DNA of 64,000 bases from Aerobium sp039839275 (GTDB taxonomy: Bacteria; Pseudomonadota; Alphaproteobacteria; Rhizobiales; Rhizobiaceae): positions 1 through 64,000 of the forward strand of contig NZ_JBDOQP010000007.1 of NCBI RefSeq assembly GCF_039839275.1. The letters are read 5' to 3'. Of this stretch, positions 9,701 through 19,368 are shown one piece after another (position 1 is the stretch's first letter; the number at the start of each line of letters is the position of its first letter). The position numbers were made by a program, and so were the translations under genes. The notes beneath the pieces are model-generated. The model did no database searches, was not told the origin of the DNA, and saw only the letters and a list, made by a program, of their open reading frames with translations.

Positions 9701-11433
9701 CCGTGCTCGACGCCATCACCCTGTCGGTCATCGAAGCGGGGTTGCAGCAGGTCTGCGACGAGATGGACCTCGCCTTCTCGCGCTCCGCGTTTTCGCCGAT
9801 CATCGCCGAGGCCAACGACCGCTCGGACGGGATCTATTCCGCTGAGGACGGCTCACTGATCGCGCAGGGCGTCGGTGGCCTGCCGGTTTTCGTCGGCGTC
9901 ATGCAATATTCGACCCGCACGATCATCGAGATGATTGCCGGCGGTCGGTGCCTGCCGCCTGAAGAGGGCGACGTCTACATCGTCAACGATCCCTATCTCG
10001 GCGGCACGCATCTCATGGACGTGCGTTTTGCCATGCCGGTCTTTCGGGATGGGCGCATCTTCTGCTGGATGTCGAATACCGGGCACTGGCCGGACATCGG
10101 CGGTGCGGTGCCCGGCGGGTTTTCTGCATCCGCAACGGCGGTGGAACAGGAAGGGCTGCGCCTGCCGCCGGTGAAGCTGTTCAAGAAGGGCGTGCTTGAC
10201 CCGGAAATCTACGCCATCATCACGTCCAACATCCGCATTGCGGAACAACGCATCGGCGACATCAAGGCGCAGGCGGCGGCGCTGCATGTGGGGCAGATGC
10301 GTCTGTTCGAAATGCTGGATCGTTACGGAGACGAAACAGTCATAAATGCGATCGCGGAGTTGCGCAATCGCGCGGCCAGCCAGATGCGCAGCAAGATCGC
10401 ATCGATGGCCGACGGCACCTATTCGGGCATTGCCTATGTCGATTCCGACGGCGTCGTGGACGAACCGCTCGAAATACGGCTTGCAATCACCAAGCAGGGC
10501 GAAACCCTGACGTTCGATTTCGCCGGGTCCAGCCCGCCGTGCATCGGGCCAATGAACTCGGTACTGGCGACGACACACTCGTCTGTCTATCTGGCAATGC
10601 GTCACATCTTCCCGGACGTGCCGATCAGCGCTGGTGCGTTCGAGCCACTGGTGATCAGGCGCCCGGAAGGAACCTTCCTCGACGCGCATTATCCGCGACC
10701 GGTGTCGGGCTGTGCGGCGGAAGTGTCACAGCGCATCGCCGAGGCGGTGTTTTCGGCAATGGTCAAGGCACTGCCGGACAAGGTGACCGCCGCGCCCGCC
10801 GGCTCGAGCGGCAATTTCAGCCTTGGCGGCTTCGATCCGGTGCGCAACCGTCCGTTCGTGCTCTATCAGCTTTCGGGCGGCGGCTATGGCGGAAATGTCG
10901 ACCATGACGGGCTTTGCAACGGCTGCTCGACCATCGGCATCTCCAAGTCTCCGCCGGTCGAGATCATGGAGCAGGGCTACCCCATCCTCTACAATCACTA
11001 TCGCCTGCGCGAGGGCTCTGGCGGCGCGGGCAAGCATCGTGGCGGCATGGGGCTGGACTACGAGATCGAATTGCTGCGCGGCGACGCGCGGGCGTCCTTC
11101 GTCATGGACCATGGGCGCTTCGGTCCGCCAGGGGCGCTCGGTGGCGAGGATGGTGCGGTCAATACGGTGACGGTGTTTCGCGATGGCGGAGCGCATGTGC
11201 CCAAGCACCTGTCCAAGGAGCAGGACATCGCGATGACGGCGGGCGACCGGGTGCGGGTCGGCACACCAGGCGGCGGTGGCTATGGCGAGCCATTCGCGCG
11301 CGCCGCCGAGACGGTGCTCGACGACGTGCGGCTCGGCTACTACACGGCAGTGCAGGCCCGCAGCCTCTTCGGCGTGGCGATCGACGGCGACCAGGTCGAT
11401 GCCGCAGAGACCGCCAGTCAGCGTAGACGCTGA
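9697..11433 (+). CDS. hyuB: Hydantoinase B/oxoprolinase family protein
   Basis: A 578-residue HyuB subunit. The start is the ATG overlapping the hyuA stop (ATGA at 9697-9700); in-frame extension upstream falls inside hyuA and is not used. Family signatures are visible: an N-terminal TLSVIEAGLQQVCDEMD segment, NDPYLGGTHLMD near residue 105 and a Gly-rich C-terminal region (GGGGYGEP) near 525. It partners HyuA in ATP-dependent ring opening. The downstream convergent RidA gene could fit a pathway producing reactive enamine/imine intermediates, but that is inference. Confidence 0.9.
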   Translation: MTVLDAITLSVIEAGLQQVCDEMDLAFSRSAFSPIIAEANDRSDGIYSAEDGSLIAQGVGGLPVFVGVMQYSTRTIIEMIAGGRCLPPEEGDVYIVNDPYLGGTHLMDVRFAMPVFRDGRIFCWMSNTGHWPDIGGAVPGGFSASATAVEQEGLRLPPVKLFKKGVLDPEIYAIITSNIRIAEQRIGDIKAQAAALHVGQMRLFEMLDRYGDETVINAIAELRNRAASQMRSKIASMADGTYSGIAYVDSDGVVDEPLEIRLAITKQGETLTFDFAGSSPPCIGPMNSVLATTHSSVYLAMRHIFPDVPISAGAFEPLVIRRPEGTFLDAHYPRPVSGCAAEVSQRIAEAVFSAMVKALPDKVTAAPAGSSGNFSLGGFDPVRNRPFVLYQLSGGGYGGNVDHDGLCNGCSTIGISKSPPVEIMEQGYPILYNHYRLREGSGGAGKHRGGMGLDYEIELLRGDARASFVMDHGRFGPPGALGGEDGAVNTVTVFRDGGAHVPKHLSKEQDIAMTAGDRVRVGTPGGGGYGEPFARAAETVLDDVRLGYYTAVQARSLFGVAIDGDQVDAAETASQRRR

Positions 11434-11481
11434 GACCGACGCGCACCCGGGGCCGGGCGCACGTCATCTCGATTCCGTAGG

Positions 11482-11829
11482 TCAGCCGTTCTGCGCGGCG
11501 ATGATGATGATCTCGACCTTGAATTTTGGCGCGGCGAGCTTTGCCTCGCCGGTGGCGCGAGCGGGCGCATTGCCGGGCGCGACCCACGCATCCCATGCCT
11601 CGTTCATCTCGGCGAAATCCGCCATGTCCGACAGCCAGATCTGTGCCGACAGGATTCGTTCCTTGGACGAGTTCGACAGCGCCAGCAGCCGGTCTACCTG
11701 GGCCAGGATCGACTGGGTCTGCTCCTTCACGCTGGTGCCTTCGCCCACTTGGCCGGCGAGGTAGACGACGCCGTTGTGGATGTTGGCCTGGCTCATGCGC
11801 GGGCCGGACTCGTGACGGATGATGTCCAT
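11482..11829 (-). CDS. RidA/YjgF family protein
   Basis: A 115-residue member of the RidA (YER057c/UK114) family. Typical enzymes hydrolyse reactive enamines/imines formed by PLP enzymes or amino-acid oxidases. The conserved arginine needed for imine binding is present in the PARATGEAKL segment; the usual neighbouring VEV is replaced by GEA, which marks a subfamily rather than archetypal RidA. The ATG at 11829 follows GAAGGAACG. The gene lies 63 bases downstream of the LysR gene on the same strand and is probably cotranscribed with it, and is convergent with hyuB. Confidence 0.85.
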   Translation of the reverse strand: MDIIRHESGPRMSQANIHNGVVYLAGQVGEGTSVKEQTQSILAQVDRLLALSNSSKERILSAQIWLSDMADFAEMNEAWDAWVAPGNAPARATGEAKLAAPKFKVEIIIIAAQNG

Positions 11830-11892
11830 GGATCGTTCCTTCTGGTTGCGTCGACTTGCGTTCTATTGGGTCGGGCTTTGTCCGGCAATGGT

Positions 11893-12774
11893 TCAAGCGA
11901 AACTTGTCCGCTCGGCCTCGACGGCGGCTGCGATGAAGGCCGACACCACCTGGACCCGCCGCAGCGGGCGGACGGTCTCGTGATACACAAGCCAGTATGC
12001 GCGGCGGATGGGCGGTGAAATGGGAAGCGCTACCAGATCGTCGTGAACCCGGGCGATGAAGCTGTGCAGGATGCCTATCCCCGCGCCTGAGCGCACCGCC
12101 TCGACCTGGCCCAGGGCCGAGGAAACCGCGAAACTCGCCTGCCAGTCGGGCATGATTTCCGGTCCGTAGTCCAGCGACAGGCTTATCAGCAGGTCCGGCA
12201 CATAGCCGATCAGCCGGTGCCGCTTGAGGTCGGCCAATGTGTCCGGAACGCCGTGCGTGTCCAAATAGGCTCGCGATGCGTAAAGACCGAGCGTGTAGTC
12301 AACCAGTTTGCCGGCTATCAATCGACCCTCGGTGGGCCGCTCCACGGTTATGGCGATGTCTGCTTCACGGCGTGAAAGCGAAAACGAGCGCGGGACCGGC
12401 ACAAGCTGGATCGACAGTTCCGGATAGCGTTCCGTCAGCGCGCCGAGGCGGGGCGCGAGGAACGCCACGCCGAATCCATCCGGTGCGCCGATACGGACCA
12501 CGCCGGAAATCTCGTCGCTTTCGCCTGCGACTTCGGCGCGCGCGGCGATCATGTCCGCCTCTATGCGTTCGGCCACAGCGAGGAAGCGCTCGCCTTCCTC
12601 GGTCAATTCAGAGCCGGTTGTTAGCCGGCGAAAGAGTTTTGCGCCGAGCGCACGCTCCAGTGCCGCGATGCGCCGCGATACGGTTGCGTGGTTCAGCTCC
12701 AGTCGCCGCGCCGCGCCGAGGATCTGTCCCGCCCGCGCGACCGCGAGAAAGACGCGCACATCATCCCAGTTCAT
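11893..12774 (-). CDS. LysR family transcriptional regulator
   Basis: A 293-residue LysR regulator: winged helix-turn-helix in residues 1-60 (MNWDDVRVFLAVARAG, LNHATVSRRIAALE) and a periplasmic-binding-protein-like co-inducer domain in ~90-290. It is divergent from mmsA with about 150 bases between the starts, so it is the likely regulator of mmsA. LysR members of this kind are also autoregulatory. The RidA gene follows on the same strand. Confidence 0.92.
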   Translation of the reverse strand: MNWDDVRVFLAVARAGQILGAARRLELNHATVSRRIAALERALGAKLFRRLTTGSELTEEGERFLAVAERIEADMIAARAEVAGESDEISGVVRIGAPDGFGVAFLAPRLGALTERYPELSIQLVPVPRSFSLSRREADIAITVERPTEGRLIAGKLVDYTLGLYASRAYLDTHGVPDTLADLKRHRLIGYVPDLLISLSLDYGPEIMPDWQASFAVSSALGQVEAVRSGAGIGILHSFIARVHDDLVALPISPPIRRAYWLVYHETVRPLRRVQVVSAFIAAAVEAERTSFA

Positions 12775-12787
12775 GAAGCTCTCCTGA

Positions 12788-12811
12788 CTTCAAGTATTGC
12801 AGCAAATGAAG
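12788..12811. promoter_or_regulatory. Candidate LysR operator between lysR-type gene and mmsA
   Basis: CTTCA and TGAAG arms separated by 14 bases enclose an inner TTGC-A-GCAA dyad (12797-12805). It begins 14 bases before the regulator start and lies 112 bases before the mmsA start, the usual position for a LysR binding site. Symmetry and place are the only evidence. Confidence 0.35.
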
Positions 12812-12923
12812 AGCGAAAGCACAAGGGCATCAATCCGCGCACATCGGTTGCGGGCGGGCTCGCGTTGCATTGCCGCAGACGAAGGAGTTGAATGTGTCCA
12901 ACCAAACGCCAGGGAGAGACATC

Positions 12924-14420
12924 ATGCTCGACATCGGACATTTCATCGGCGGCAAGCGCGTTGCCGGCAAGAGCGGCCGCAGCCAGGACATCATGCAGCC
13001 GATGGACGGAAGCGTTCGCGGCAAGATCGCGCTCGCTTCGCAGGACGAGCTACGGGAAGCGGTCGCGAACGCCAAGGCGGCGCAGCCGGCATGGGCGGCA
13101 ACAAACCCGCAGCGCCGTGTGCGTGTGCTGATGAAGTTCCTCGATCTGGTCCACAACGAGTATGACGAACTGGCCGAGATGCTGGCGCGCGAGCACGGCA
13201 AGACCATCGCCGACGCCAAGGGCGACATCCAGCGTGGGCTTGAGGTCGTGGAAGTCTGCATAGGCGCGCCACACTTGATGAAGGGCGAGTTCACCGATGG
13301 CGCCGGGCCGGGCATCGACGTCTATTCGATGCGCCAGGCGCTCGGAGTTGTCGCCGGCATCACGCCCTTCAACTTCCCCGCAATGATCCCGCTGTGGAAG
13401 ATCGCCCCGGCGATCGCCTGCGGCAATGCCTTCATCCTGAAGCCGTCGGAGCGCGACCCGTCCGTGCCGATGCGTATCGCCGAACTCTTCATCGAGGCGG
13501 GCCTGCCGGCCGGCATCCTCAATGTCGTCAATGGTGACAAGGAAGTCGTGGACGCGATCCTCGACGATCCGGACATCAAGGCCGTCGGCTTCGTCGGCTC
13601 GACGCCGATCGCGCAGTACATCTATTCCCGCGCCACAGCGAACGGGAAGCGCGCCCAGTGTTTTGGCGGCGCCAAGAACCACATGATCATCATGCCCGAC
13701 GCCGATATGGACCAGACCGTGGATGCGTTGATCGGTGCCGGCTACGGGTCGGCTGGCGAACGCTGCATGGCGATCTCGGTCGCGGTGCCCGTGGGCAAGG
13801 AAACCGCCGACCGGCTGCTGGAAAAGCTGGTTCCCCGCGTGGAGAGCCTGAAGGTCGGGCCGTCGACCGACAATTCTGCCGATTTCGGGCCGCTGGTGAC
13901 CAAGCAGGCGCTGGAACGCGTGAAAGGGTATGTCGATATCGGCATCAAGGAAGGCGCCAAGCTCGTGGTGGACGGGCGCAACTTCACCATGCAGGGCTAC
14001 GAGAACGGCTATTACATGGGCGGCTGCCTGTTCGACGACGTCACGGCCGACATGCGCATCTACAAGGAAGAAATCTTCGGGCCGGTGCTGGCTGTCGTAC
14101 GTGCCAACACCTACGAAAACGCGATCCAGCTCGCCAACGACCACGAGATGGGCAATGGCGTGGCGATCTTCACCCGCGACGGCGATGCCGCGCGCGACTT
14201 TGCAAGCCGCGTTCAGGTCGGCATGGTCGGGGTCAACGTACCGATCCCCGTGCCGATTGCCTACTATACCTTCGGCGGCTGGAAGGCGTCGTCCTTCGGC
14301 GATCTGAACCAGCACGGCGCCGACGCTTTCCGCTTCTACACCAAGACCAAGACGGTGACTTCGCGCTGGCCGTCCGGGGTCAAGGATGGTGCGGAATTCG
14401 TCATTCCCACTATGAACTGA
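12924..14420 (+). CDS. mmsA: CoA-acylating methylmalonate-semialdehyde dehydrogenase
   Basis: A 498-residue aldehyde dehydrogenase superfamily enzyme. It oxidises methylmalonate semialdehyde (or malonate semialdehyde) with CoA and NAD to propionyl-CoA (acetyl-CoA) in valine, thymine and inositol breakdown. The catalytic Cys lies in SAGERCMA (about residue 281), the NAD site in FVGSTPIAQ, and the MmsA-type pattern NFPAMIPLW is present. The chosen ATG (12924) has AGGGAGAG upstream and gives the standard MmsA length; a GTG at 12894 behind AAGGAG would add 10 residues. It is divergent from a LysR gene. A GC-rich hairpin follows the stop. Confidence 0.93.
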   Translation: MLDIGHFIGGKRVAGKSGRSQDIMQPMDGSVRGKIALASQDELREAVANAKAAQPAWAATNPQRRVRVLMKFLDLVHNEYDELAEMLAREHGKTIADAKGDIQRGLEVVEVCIGAPHLMKGEFTDGAGPGIDVYSMRQALGVVAGITPFNFPAMIPLWKIAPAIACGNAFILKPSERDPSVPMRIAELFIEAGLPAGILNVVNGDKEVVDAILDDPDIKAVGFVGSTPIAQYIYSRATANGKRAQCFGGAKNHMIIMPDADMDQTVDALIGAGYGSAGERCMAISVAVPVGKETADRLLEKLVPRVESLKVGPSTDNSADFGPLVTKQALERVKGYVDIGIKEGAKLVVDGRNFTMQGYENGYYMGGCLFDDVTADMRIYKEEIFGPVLAVVRANTYENAIQLANDHEMGNGVAIFTRDGDAARDFASRVQVGMVGVNVPIPVPIAYYTFGGWKASSFGDLNQHGADAFRFYTKTKTVTSRWPSGVKDGAEFVIPTMN

Positions 14421-14441
14421 TCGCAACGTCGAACTGCTTTC

Positions 14442-14465
14442 AACGGGCGCCTGCGGGCGCCCGTT
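14442..14465 (+). terminator. Terminator after mmsA
   Basis: A perfect 10-base-pair stem (AACGGGCGCC / GGCGCCCGTT) with a TGCG loop starts 22 bases after the mmsA stop. The T-tract is short, so termination may be partial. Confidence 0.6.
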
Positions 14466-14628
14466 TCGTATGAGCCAGCAAGGGGCAGGGAGCGGCGACA
14501 AGTATTCGTGATGGAACGATATGGGGCCGAGAGTCTTTAAATCTGCAAGTTCCCGACGCTGAAAGCGCCGGAATAGCGAACCCAGAGAGCCGTGCACCAG
14601 ATCGAGATGCCGGCATAAGGAGGCTGCA

Positions 14629-15018
14629 ATGGCACGCGTTTCGCTTATCCTGTCTGCATTGACCGCCGGCGCCATTCTGGCCGCCTCTCCCCTCGCATCC
14701 GCAACCAACAGCGAGCCCGCTGCGCCGCAGCCGCTTCCCGTGCAGACCGTGCAGGAGCAGTTGCCCGCCGAGAGCGCCAACATGCTCAGCATGTCGATGT
14801 GCGGCGACCGTGATCAGGTTCTCACCGAACTCGCCCAGCAGTTCCGCGAGAAGCCGATGGCGGTTGGACAGGTCGACGGCAATGCTGTGGTCGAAATCCT
14901 GGTCTCGGAGACGGGCAGCTGGACCATTCTTGCAACTGGAACGGATGGCCAGAGCTGCATCGTTTCGGCCGGTGAAGGCTTCGAGAGCACGACGCTGGTG
15001 CGTGGCATCGACGCCTGA
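14629..15018 (+). CDS. Small exported protein of unknown function
   Basis: A 129-residue protein I do not recognise as a named family. It has a clear signal peptide (about residues 1-25, with a cleavage site near ASA-TNS), a Pro/Gln-rich linker, and a ~75-residue domain with two cysteines (Cys in SMCGDRD and in GQSCIVS) that could form one disulfide in the periplasm. The start has a strong AAGGAGG. It stands alone between mmsA and the convergent GntR gene, with only five bases between its stop and that gene's stop. Similar short exported proteins are common in Hyphomicrobiales; no function is claimed. Confidence 0.75.
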   Translation: MARVSLILSALTAGAILAASPLASATNSEPAAPQPLPVQTVQEQLPAESANMLSMSMCGDRDQVLTELAQQFREKPMAVGQVDGNAVVEILVSETGSWTILATGTDGQSCIVSAGEGFESTTLVRGIDA

Positions 15019-15023
15019 TGCAG

Positions 15024-15671
15024 TTAACGTCTGGCCCGGGCCTGTTCGGCGAGTTTTCGAAGCATCGCCATCAGGCGTTCGGCCTCGCGCGCGGCATGTT
15101 TTTCGTCGCCATCAAGGATGGCGCCGATGAGTCCGACATGGTGCTCGGCGGACTGCGCGAGGCCTGAGTCGATCTGGTAGCGATACCAGAATCTGCGGCT
15201 GTGCGTTTGCAGCGGCGACGCCACTCTGGCGGCATAGATATTCTCCGCCGCCGCCGCGATGATCTCGTCGACGAGCTTGTCCGCTTCCAGAAAGGCGAGA
15301 ACGTTTCCCGCCACGACCGCCTTGTTCATGGCCATCGCTGCCAGGCGTAGTCGCGATGCACCCTCCGGCATGATGTTCCGGGCTGCCGAGCGCGCCAGAA
15401 CGGTTTCAACCCCCATTCGCGCATCGATCACGAGCATCCAGTCGCTCACGTGAAGTGGCGCGATGGCAAGACCCGAGCGGGGCCGCACATCAACTAGACC
15501 TTCCCATGCCAAACGCTGGATCGCCTCGCGTACGGGTGTGCGGCCGAGCGCGAGACGTTCGATGAGATCGGCTTGCGTCAGGACGCTGCCCGGTGGCAGT
15601 TCCAAGGTGACGATCATCCGCTCGAGCGCACGATAGGCGCGAGCAGAAGTCGGGTCGGATGCCTTTTCCAT
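15024..15671 (-). CDS. GntR family regulator (FCD subfamily), likely hydroxyproline regulator
   Basis: A 215-residue FadR-type regulator: N-terminal winged helix (about 10-75; GSVLTQADLIERLALGRTPVREAIQRLA) and an all-helical FCD ligand domain (about 80-205). It is divergent from the FAD oxidase and epimerase of the hydroxyproline module, which is the usual place for the pathway repressor; a palindromic operator candidate lies between. Regulation by a hydroxyproline-pathway intermediate is inferred from this arrangement. Confidence 0.9.
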   Translation of the reverse strand: MEKASDPTSARAYRALERMIVTLELPPGSVLTQADLIERLALGRTPVREAIQRLAWEGLVDVRPRSGLAIAPLHVSDWMLVIDARMGVETVLARSAARNIMPEGASRLRLAAMAMNKAVVAGNVLAFLEADKLVDEIIAAAAENIYAARVASPLQTHSRRFWYRYQIDSGLAQSAEHHVGLIGAILDGDEKHAAREAERLMAMLRKLAEQARARR

Positions 15672-15744
15672 GGCTGAACGAAGTCCTGTCTCACACAGAA
15701 ATGTCCATTGGAGAGAGTCGCATTGACAGGGTTCTCCGCGCCTA

Positions 15745-15765
15745 GATATATCACTGATATATCAG
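15745..15765. promoter_or_regulatory. Tandem palindromic operator for the GntR regulator
   Basis: An 8-base palindrome GATATATC (15745-15752) is followed by the perfect 12-base palindrome CTGATATATCAG (15754-15765). Their centres are 11 bases apart, one helical turn. They sit in the gap between the divergent GntR gene and the FAD oxidase, so a dimeric regulator could bind both on one face. Confidence 0.5.
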
Positions 15766-15856
15766 ACTGTGCATCACGTATTCCATATCTCGACGTGACA
15801 AACGATCTCGTGCAGAACGTCGGAACAAGCCGAAGTTGCGTTGCAAGGATACAGCA

Positions 15857-17125
15857 GTGGCGGGACTCGAAGGACGGGAAGCAGACGTCGTCATCGTTGG
15901 GGGCGGGATCATCGGCATCTGCGCCGCAATTCACCTCGCCGAGGCCGGGCGTCAGGTGACCGTGATCGACCGAACCGGCATCTGCGAGGAGACGAGTTCC
16001 GGCAACGCGGCGGCGCTCGCATTTTCCGACATCCTGCCGCTCGCGCAGAAGGGCATGTTGCGCAACTTGCCCCGGTGGCTGATGGATCCGCTCGGGCCGC
16101 TGGCGATCCCACCCGCGTACCTGCCGCGCCTGCTGCCCTGGCTGATGCGGTTCTGGCGCGCCGGATGGCCTGACCGTCATGAATCGAGCCTCGCGGCCCA
16201 GGCGTCGCTGATGAAGCTTGCCGAAAGCGAATGGATGTCGCTGATGGACCGGTCAGGCACGCGGCAGATGCTGCGCGAGGACGGTTCGCTGGAGCTCTAC
16301 GAGAGCGAGGCGGAGTTTCGCGCTTCGCTGCCCGGCTGGAAAGCACGTGAAAGCCATGGCGTCGAATTCTGCCATGTCGAGGGCGACGAACTCGCGCGAC
16401 TGCAACCCGGCCTCGCGCCACAATTCGTGAAGGGCACGTTCGTTCCAGGCTGGAAGACGGTGGCCGACCCGAAACTGCTGGGCAAGGCACTGTGGACATA
16501 CGCGCAGGGATTGGGTGCTCAGTTGCGGATCGCGACGGTCGAGCAATTGCGGACGGTAGCGACGGGCCAATCGGAAAGCATGATCGAGCTTCGGCTCGGG
16601 GACGGCGAGGTCCTGAGATGCTGGGACCTGGTGATCTGCGCCGGCGCGTGGTCGCACACGCTGGCCCGACTCGCAGGAGATCGCATACCTCTTGAGACCG
16701 AGCGCGGCTACAACACCACCTTGCCAGCGGGGGCATTCGACCTGAAGCGCCAGCTCATCTTCTCGGGCCACGGCTTCGTCGTCACGCCGCTGGAAACGGG
16801 TATCCGGGTTGGTGGCGCGGTTGAACTTGCGGGGCTGAAGAGGCCGCCGGACTATCGCCGTTCCAAGGCCATGCTCGAGAAGGCGCAGCGCTTCCTGCCG
16901 GGCATCGACCCGAAGGGTGGGCGCGCGTGGATGGGCTATCGCCCGTCGCTGCCGGATTCCCTGCCGGTCATAGGCGCCGCTTCGTCGCCCCATGTCTTCT
17001 ATGCCTTCGGTCATGGCCATCTCGGCCTCACCCAGGCCGCCGCAACGGGCCGGCTCGTCAGTGAGCTTGTGGCTGCCCGCCCGCCGGCGCTAAATCTCAC
17101 CCCGTTCTCACCGCAACGATTCTGA
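15857..17125 (+). CDS. FAD-dependent D-amino-acid-type oxidoreductase (probable D-hydroxyproline oxidase)
   Basis: A 422-residue DAO-fold flavoprotein. The N-terminal dinucleotide-binding motif is VVIVGGGIIGICAA, and the C-terminal FAD-contact region ends in FGHGHLGLTQAA. It resembles DadA-like D-amino-acid dehydrogenases and the cis-4-hydroxy-D-proline oxidase of hydroxyproline breakdown, which yields a pyrroline carboxylate. The start chosen is GTG at 15857 with AAGGA upstream; a TTG at 15836 would add seven residues. The epimerase begins seven bases downstream of its stop, so they form one operon. Substrate assignment rests on this neighbour. Confidence 0.85.
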   Translation: MAGLEGREADVVIVGGGIIGICAAIHLAEAGRQVTVIDRTGICEETSSGNAAALAFSDILPLAQKGMLRNLPRWLMDPLGPLAIPPAYLPRLLPWLMRFWRAGWPDRHESSLAAQASLMKLAESEWMSLMDRSGTRQMLREDGSLELYESEAEFRASLPGWKARESHGVEFCHVEGDELARLQPGLAPQFVKGTFVPGWKTVADPKLLGKALWTYAQGLGAQLRIATVEQLRTVATGQSESMIELRLGDGEVLRCWDLVICAGAWSHTLARLAGDRIPLETERGYNTTLPAGAFDLKRQLIFSGHGFVVTPLETGIRVGGAVELAGLKRPPDYRRSKAMLEKAQRFLPGIDPKGGRAWMGYRPSLPDSLPVIGAASSPHVFYAFGHGHLGLTQAAATGRLVSELVAARPPALNLTPFSPQRF

Positions 17126-17132
17126 GGCAACG

Positions 17133-18134
17133 ATGCCGCGCCACTCTTTCTTCTGCATTGACGGACACACTTGCGGAAACCCCGTCCGCCTCGTGGCCGG
17201 TGGAGGCCCTAGGCTTGATGGCGCCACGATGATGGAAAAGCGGGCGCATTTCCTTTCCGAATATGACTGGATCCGCAAGGGGCTGATGTTCGAGCCGCGC
17301 GGCCACGACATGATGTCGGGATCGATCCTCTATCCGCCCACACGCGACGATTGCGACGTCGGCATCCTGTTCATCGAGACGTCGGGCTGCCTGCCGATGT
17401 GCGGGCACGGTACCATCGGAACGGTGACGATGGCGATCGAGCACGGGCTCGTGACGCCAAAAACGCCAGGCGTGCTGCGCCTCGATACGCCTGCGGGGCT
17501 GGTCGTTGCCGAGTATCGCCAGGACGGAGAGCATGTCGAGGAAGTACGCATCACCAACGTGCCATCCTTCCTCTATGCAGAAGGGTTGGAGGTCGAATGT
17601 CCGGATCTGGGACCGTTGCGCGTCGATGTCGCTTATGGCGGCAATTTCTATGCAATCGTGGATCCGCAGGAGAATTTCTCCGACATCGCCGACCACACGG
17701 CTGGCCAACTGATCGCGTGGAGCCCGGTCTTGCGGCAGCGGCTGAACGAAGCCTATTCGTTCTCGCATCCGGAGAACCCGGCGATCGACAGGCTCACGCA
17801 CATTCTGTGGACGGGCCGGCCGACGGTGGAGGGTGCCCATGCCCGCAATGCCGTCTTCTATGGCGATAAGGCGATCGACCGCTCGCCCTGCGGTACCGGC
17901 ACGTCGGCGCGCATGGCGCAGCTTCACGCCAAGGGCAAGCTGCGGACGGGCGACGCCTTTGTCCATGAATCGATCATCGGCTCGCTGTTCAAGGGCCGGA
18001 TCGAGCGCGAGGTGCAGGTGGGAAGCAAGTCGGGCATTGTTCCCTCGATCGCCGGCTGGGCCCGCATGACAGGCCTCAACACCATCTTCATCGAAGACCG
18101 CGATCCGTTCGCGCATGGCTTTTCCGTATTGTGA
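17133..18134 (+). CDS. 4-hydroxyproline epimerase (proline racemase family)
   Basis: A 333-residue member of the proline racemase family. Both catalytic positions are cysteines: Cys90 in MCGHGTIG and Cys253 in SPCGTGTSAR. The Cys/Cys pair is characteristic of proline racemase and trans-4-hydroxy-L-proline 2-epimerase, as opposed to Thr-type dehydratases. The product, cis-4-hydroxy-D-proline, is the substrate of the oxidase class encoded just upstream. Start ATG follows TGAGGCAACG. Later steps of the pathway (deaminase, semialdehyde dehydrogenase) are not in this window. Confidence 0.9.
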   Translation: MPRHSFFCIDGHTCGNPVRLVAGGGPRLDGATMMEKRAHFLSEYDWIRKGLMFEPRGHDMMSGSILYPPTRDDCDVGILFIETSGCLPMCGHGTIGTVTMAIEHGLVTPKTPGVLRLDTPAGLVVAEYRQDGEHVEEVRITNVPSFLYAEGLEVECPDLGPLRVDVAYGGNFYAIVDPQENFSDIADHTAGQLIAWSPVLRQRLNEAYSFSHPENPAIDRLTHILWTGRPTVEGAHARNAVFYGDKAIDRSPCGTGTSARMAQLHAKGKLRTGDAFVHESIIGSLFKGRIEREVQVGSKSGIVPSIAGWARMTGLNTIFIEDRDPFAHGFSVL

Positions 18135-18438
18135 AGCATGTCGATCCGGTCGGGCCGGAATCAGTCGAACTTGCAAACAGCACGGGAAAATCCCGGTGAA
18201 CATGCATGCCACCGGCGCAATATCGGCTCTCGATGCGCGGACATTGCGCCAGTCCGGTGATAGTTTCCGCCGCGCTCAATACTCGACCGCAGGATTGGCA
18301 GGGGTCCGATCAGCAGTGCGAAAGTTGCCGGGTAGCGCGAATTTAATCGTTGCAATCCGGCATCGACGGGCTAGGACTAGGGGAACCAAATAAAAGGATG
18401 CGCCGGCAAGGCGACGTTCTCGAGGGGTTGCGTAAACA
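18135..18438. other. Intergenic region before the liv operon
   Basis: Just over 300 bases without a convincing gene. A small TCCGG-TCGGG-CCGGA hairpin (18145-18159) follows the epimerase gene and could be a weak terminator. The remainder should carry the liv promoter; I see no strong consensus element. A GAGGGG ribosome-binding site precedes livH. Confidence 0.4.

Positions 18439-19367
<929 letters not shown>

Positions 19368-19368
<1 letters not shown>

Noticed and set aside
11434..11481. GC-rich imperfect hairpin between hyuB and the RidA gene as bidirectional terminator
   Set aside because: Pairing needs a bulge and there is no T-tract on either strand.
13050..14792. 580-codon - strand frame across mmsA
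   Set aside because: Antisense shadow of mmsA; low-complexity His/Arg/Val composition, no ribosome site and no recognisable domain.
18395..18425. GGAACC before livH as an EcfG promoter
   Set aside because: Next CGTT is about 27 bases away, so spacing does not fit.
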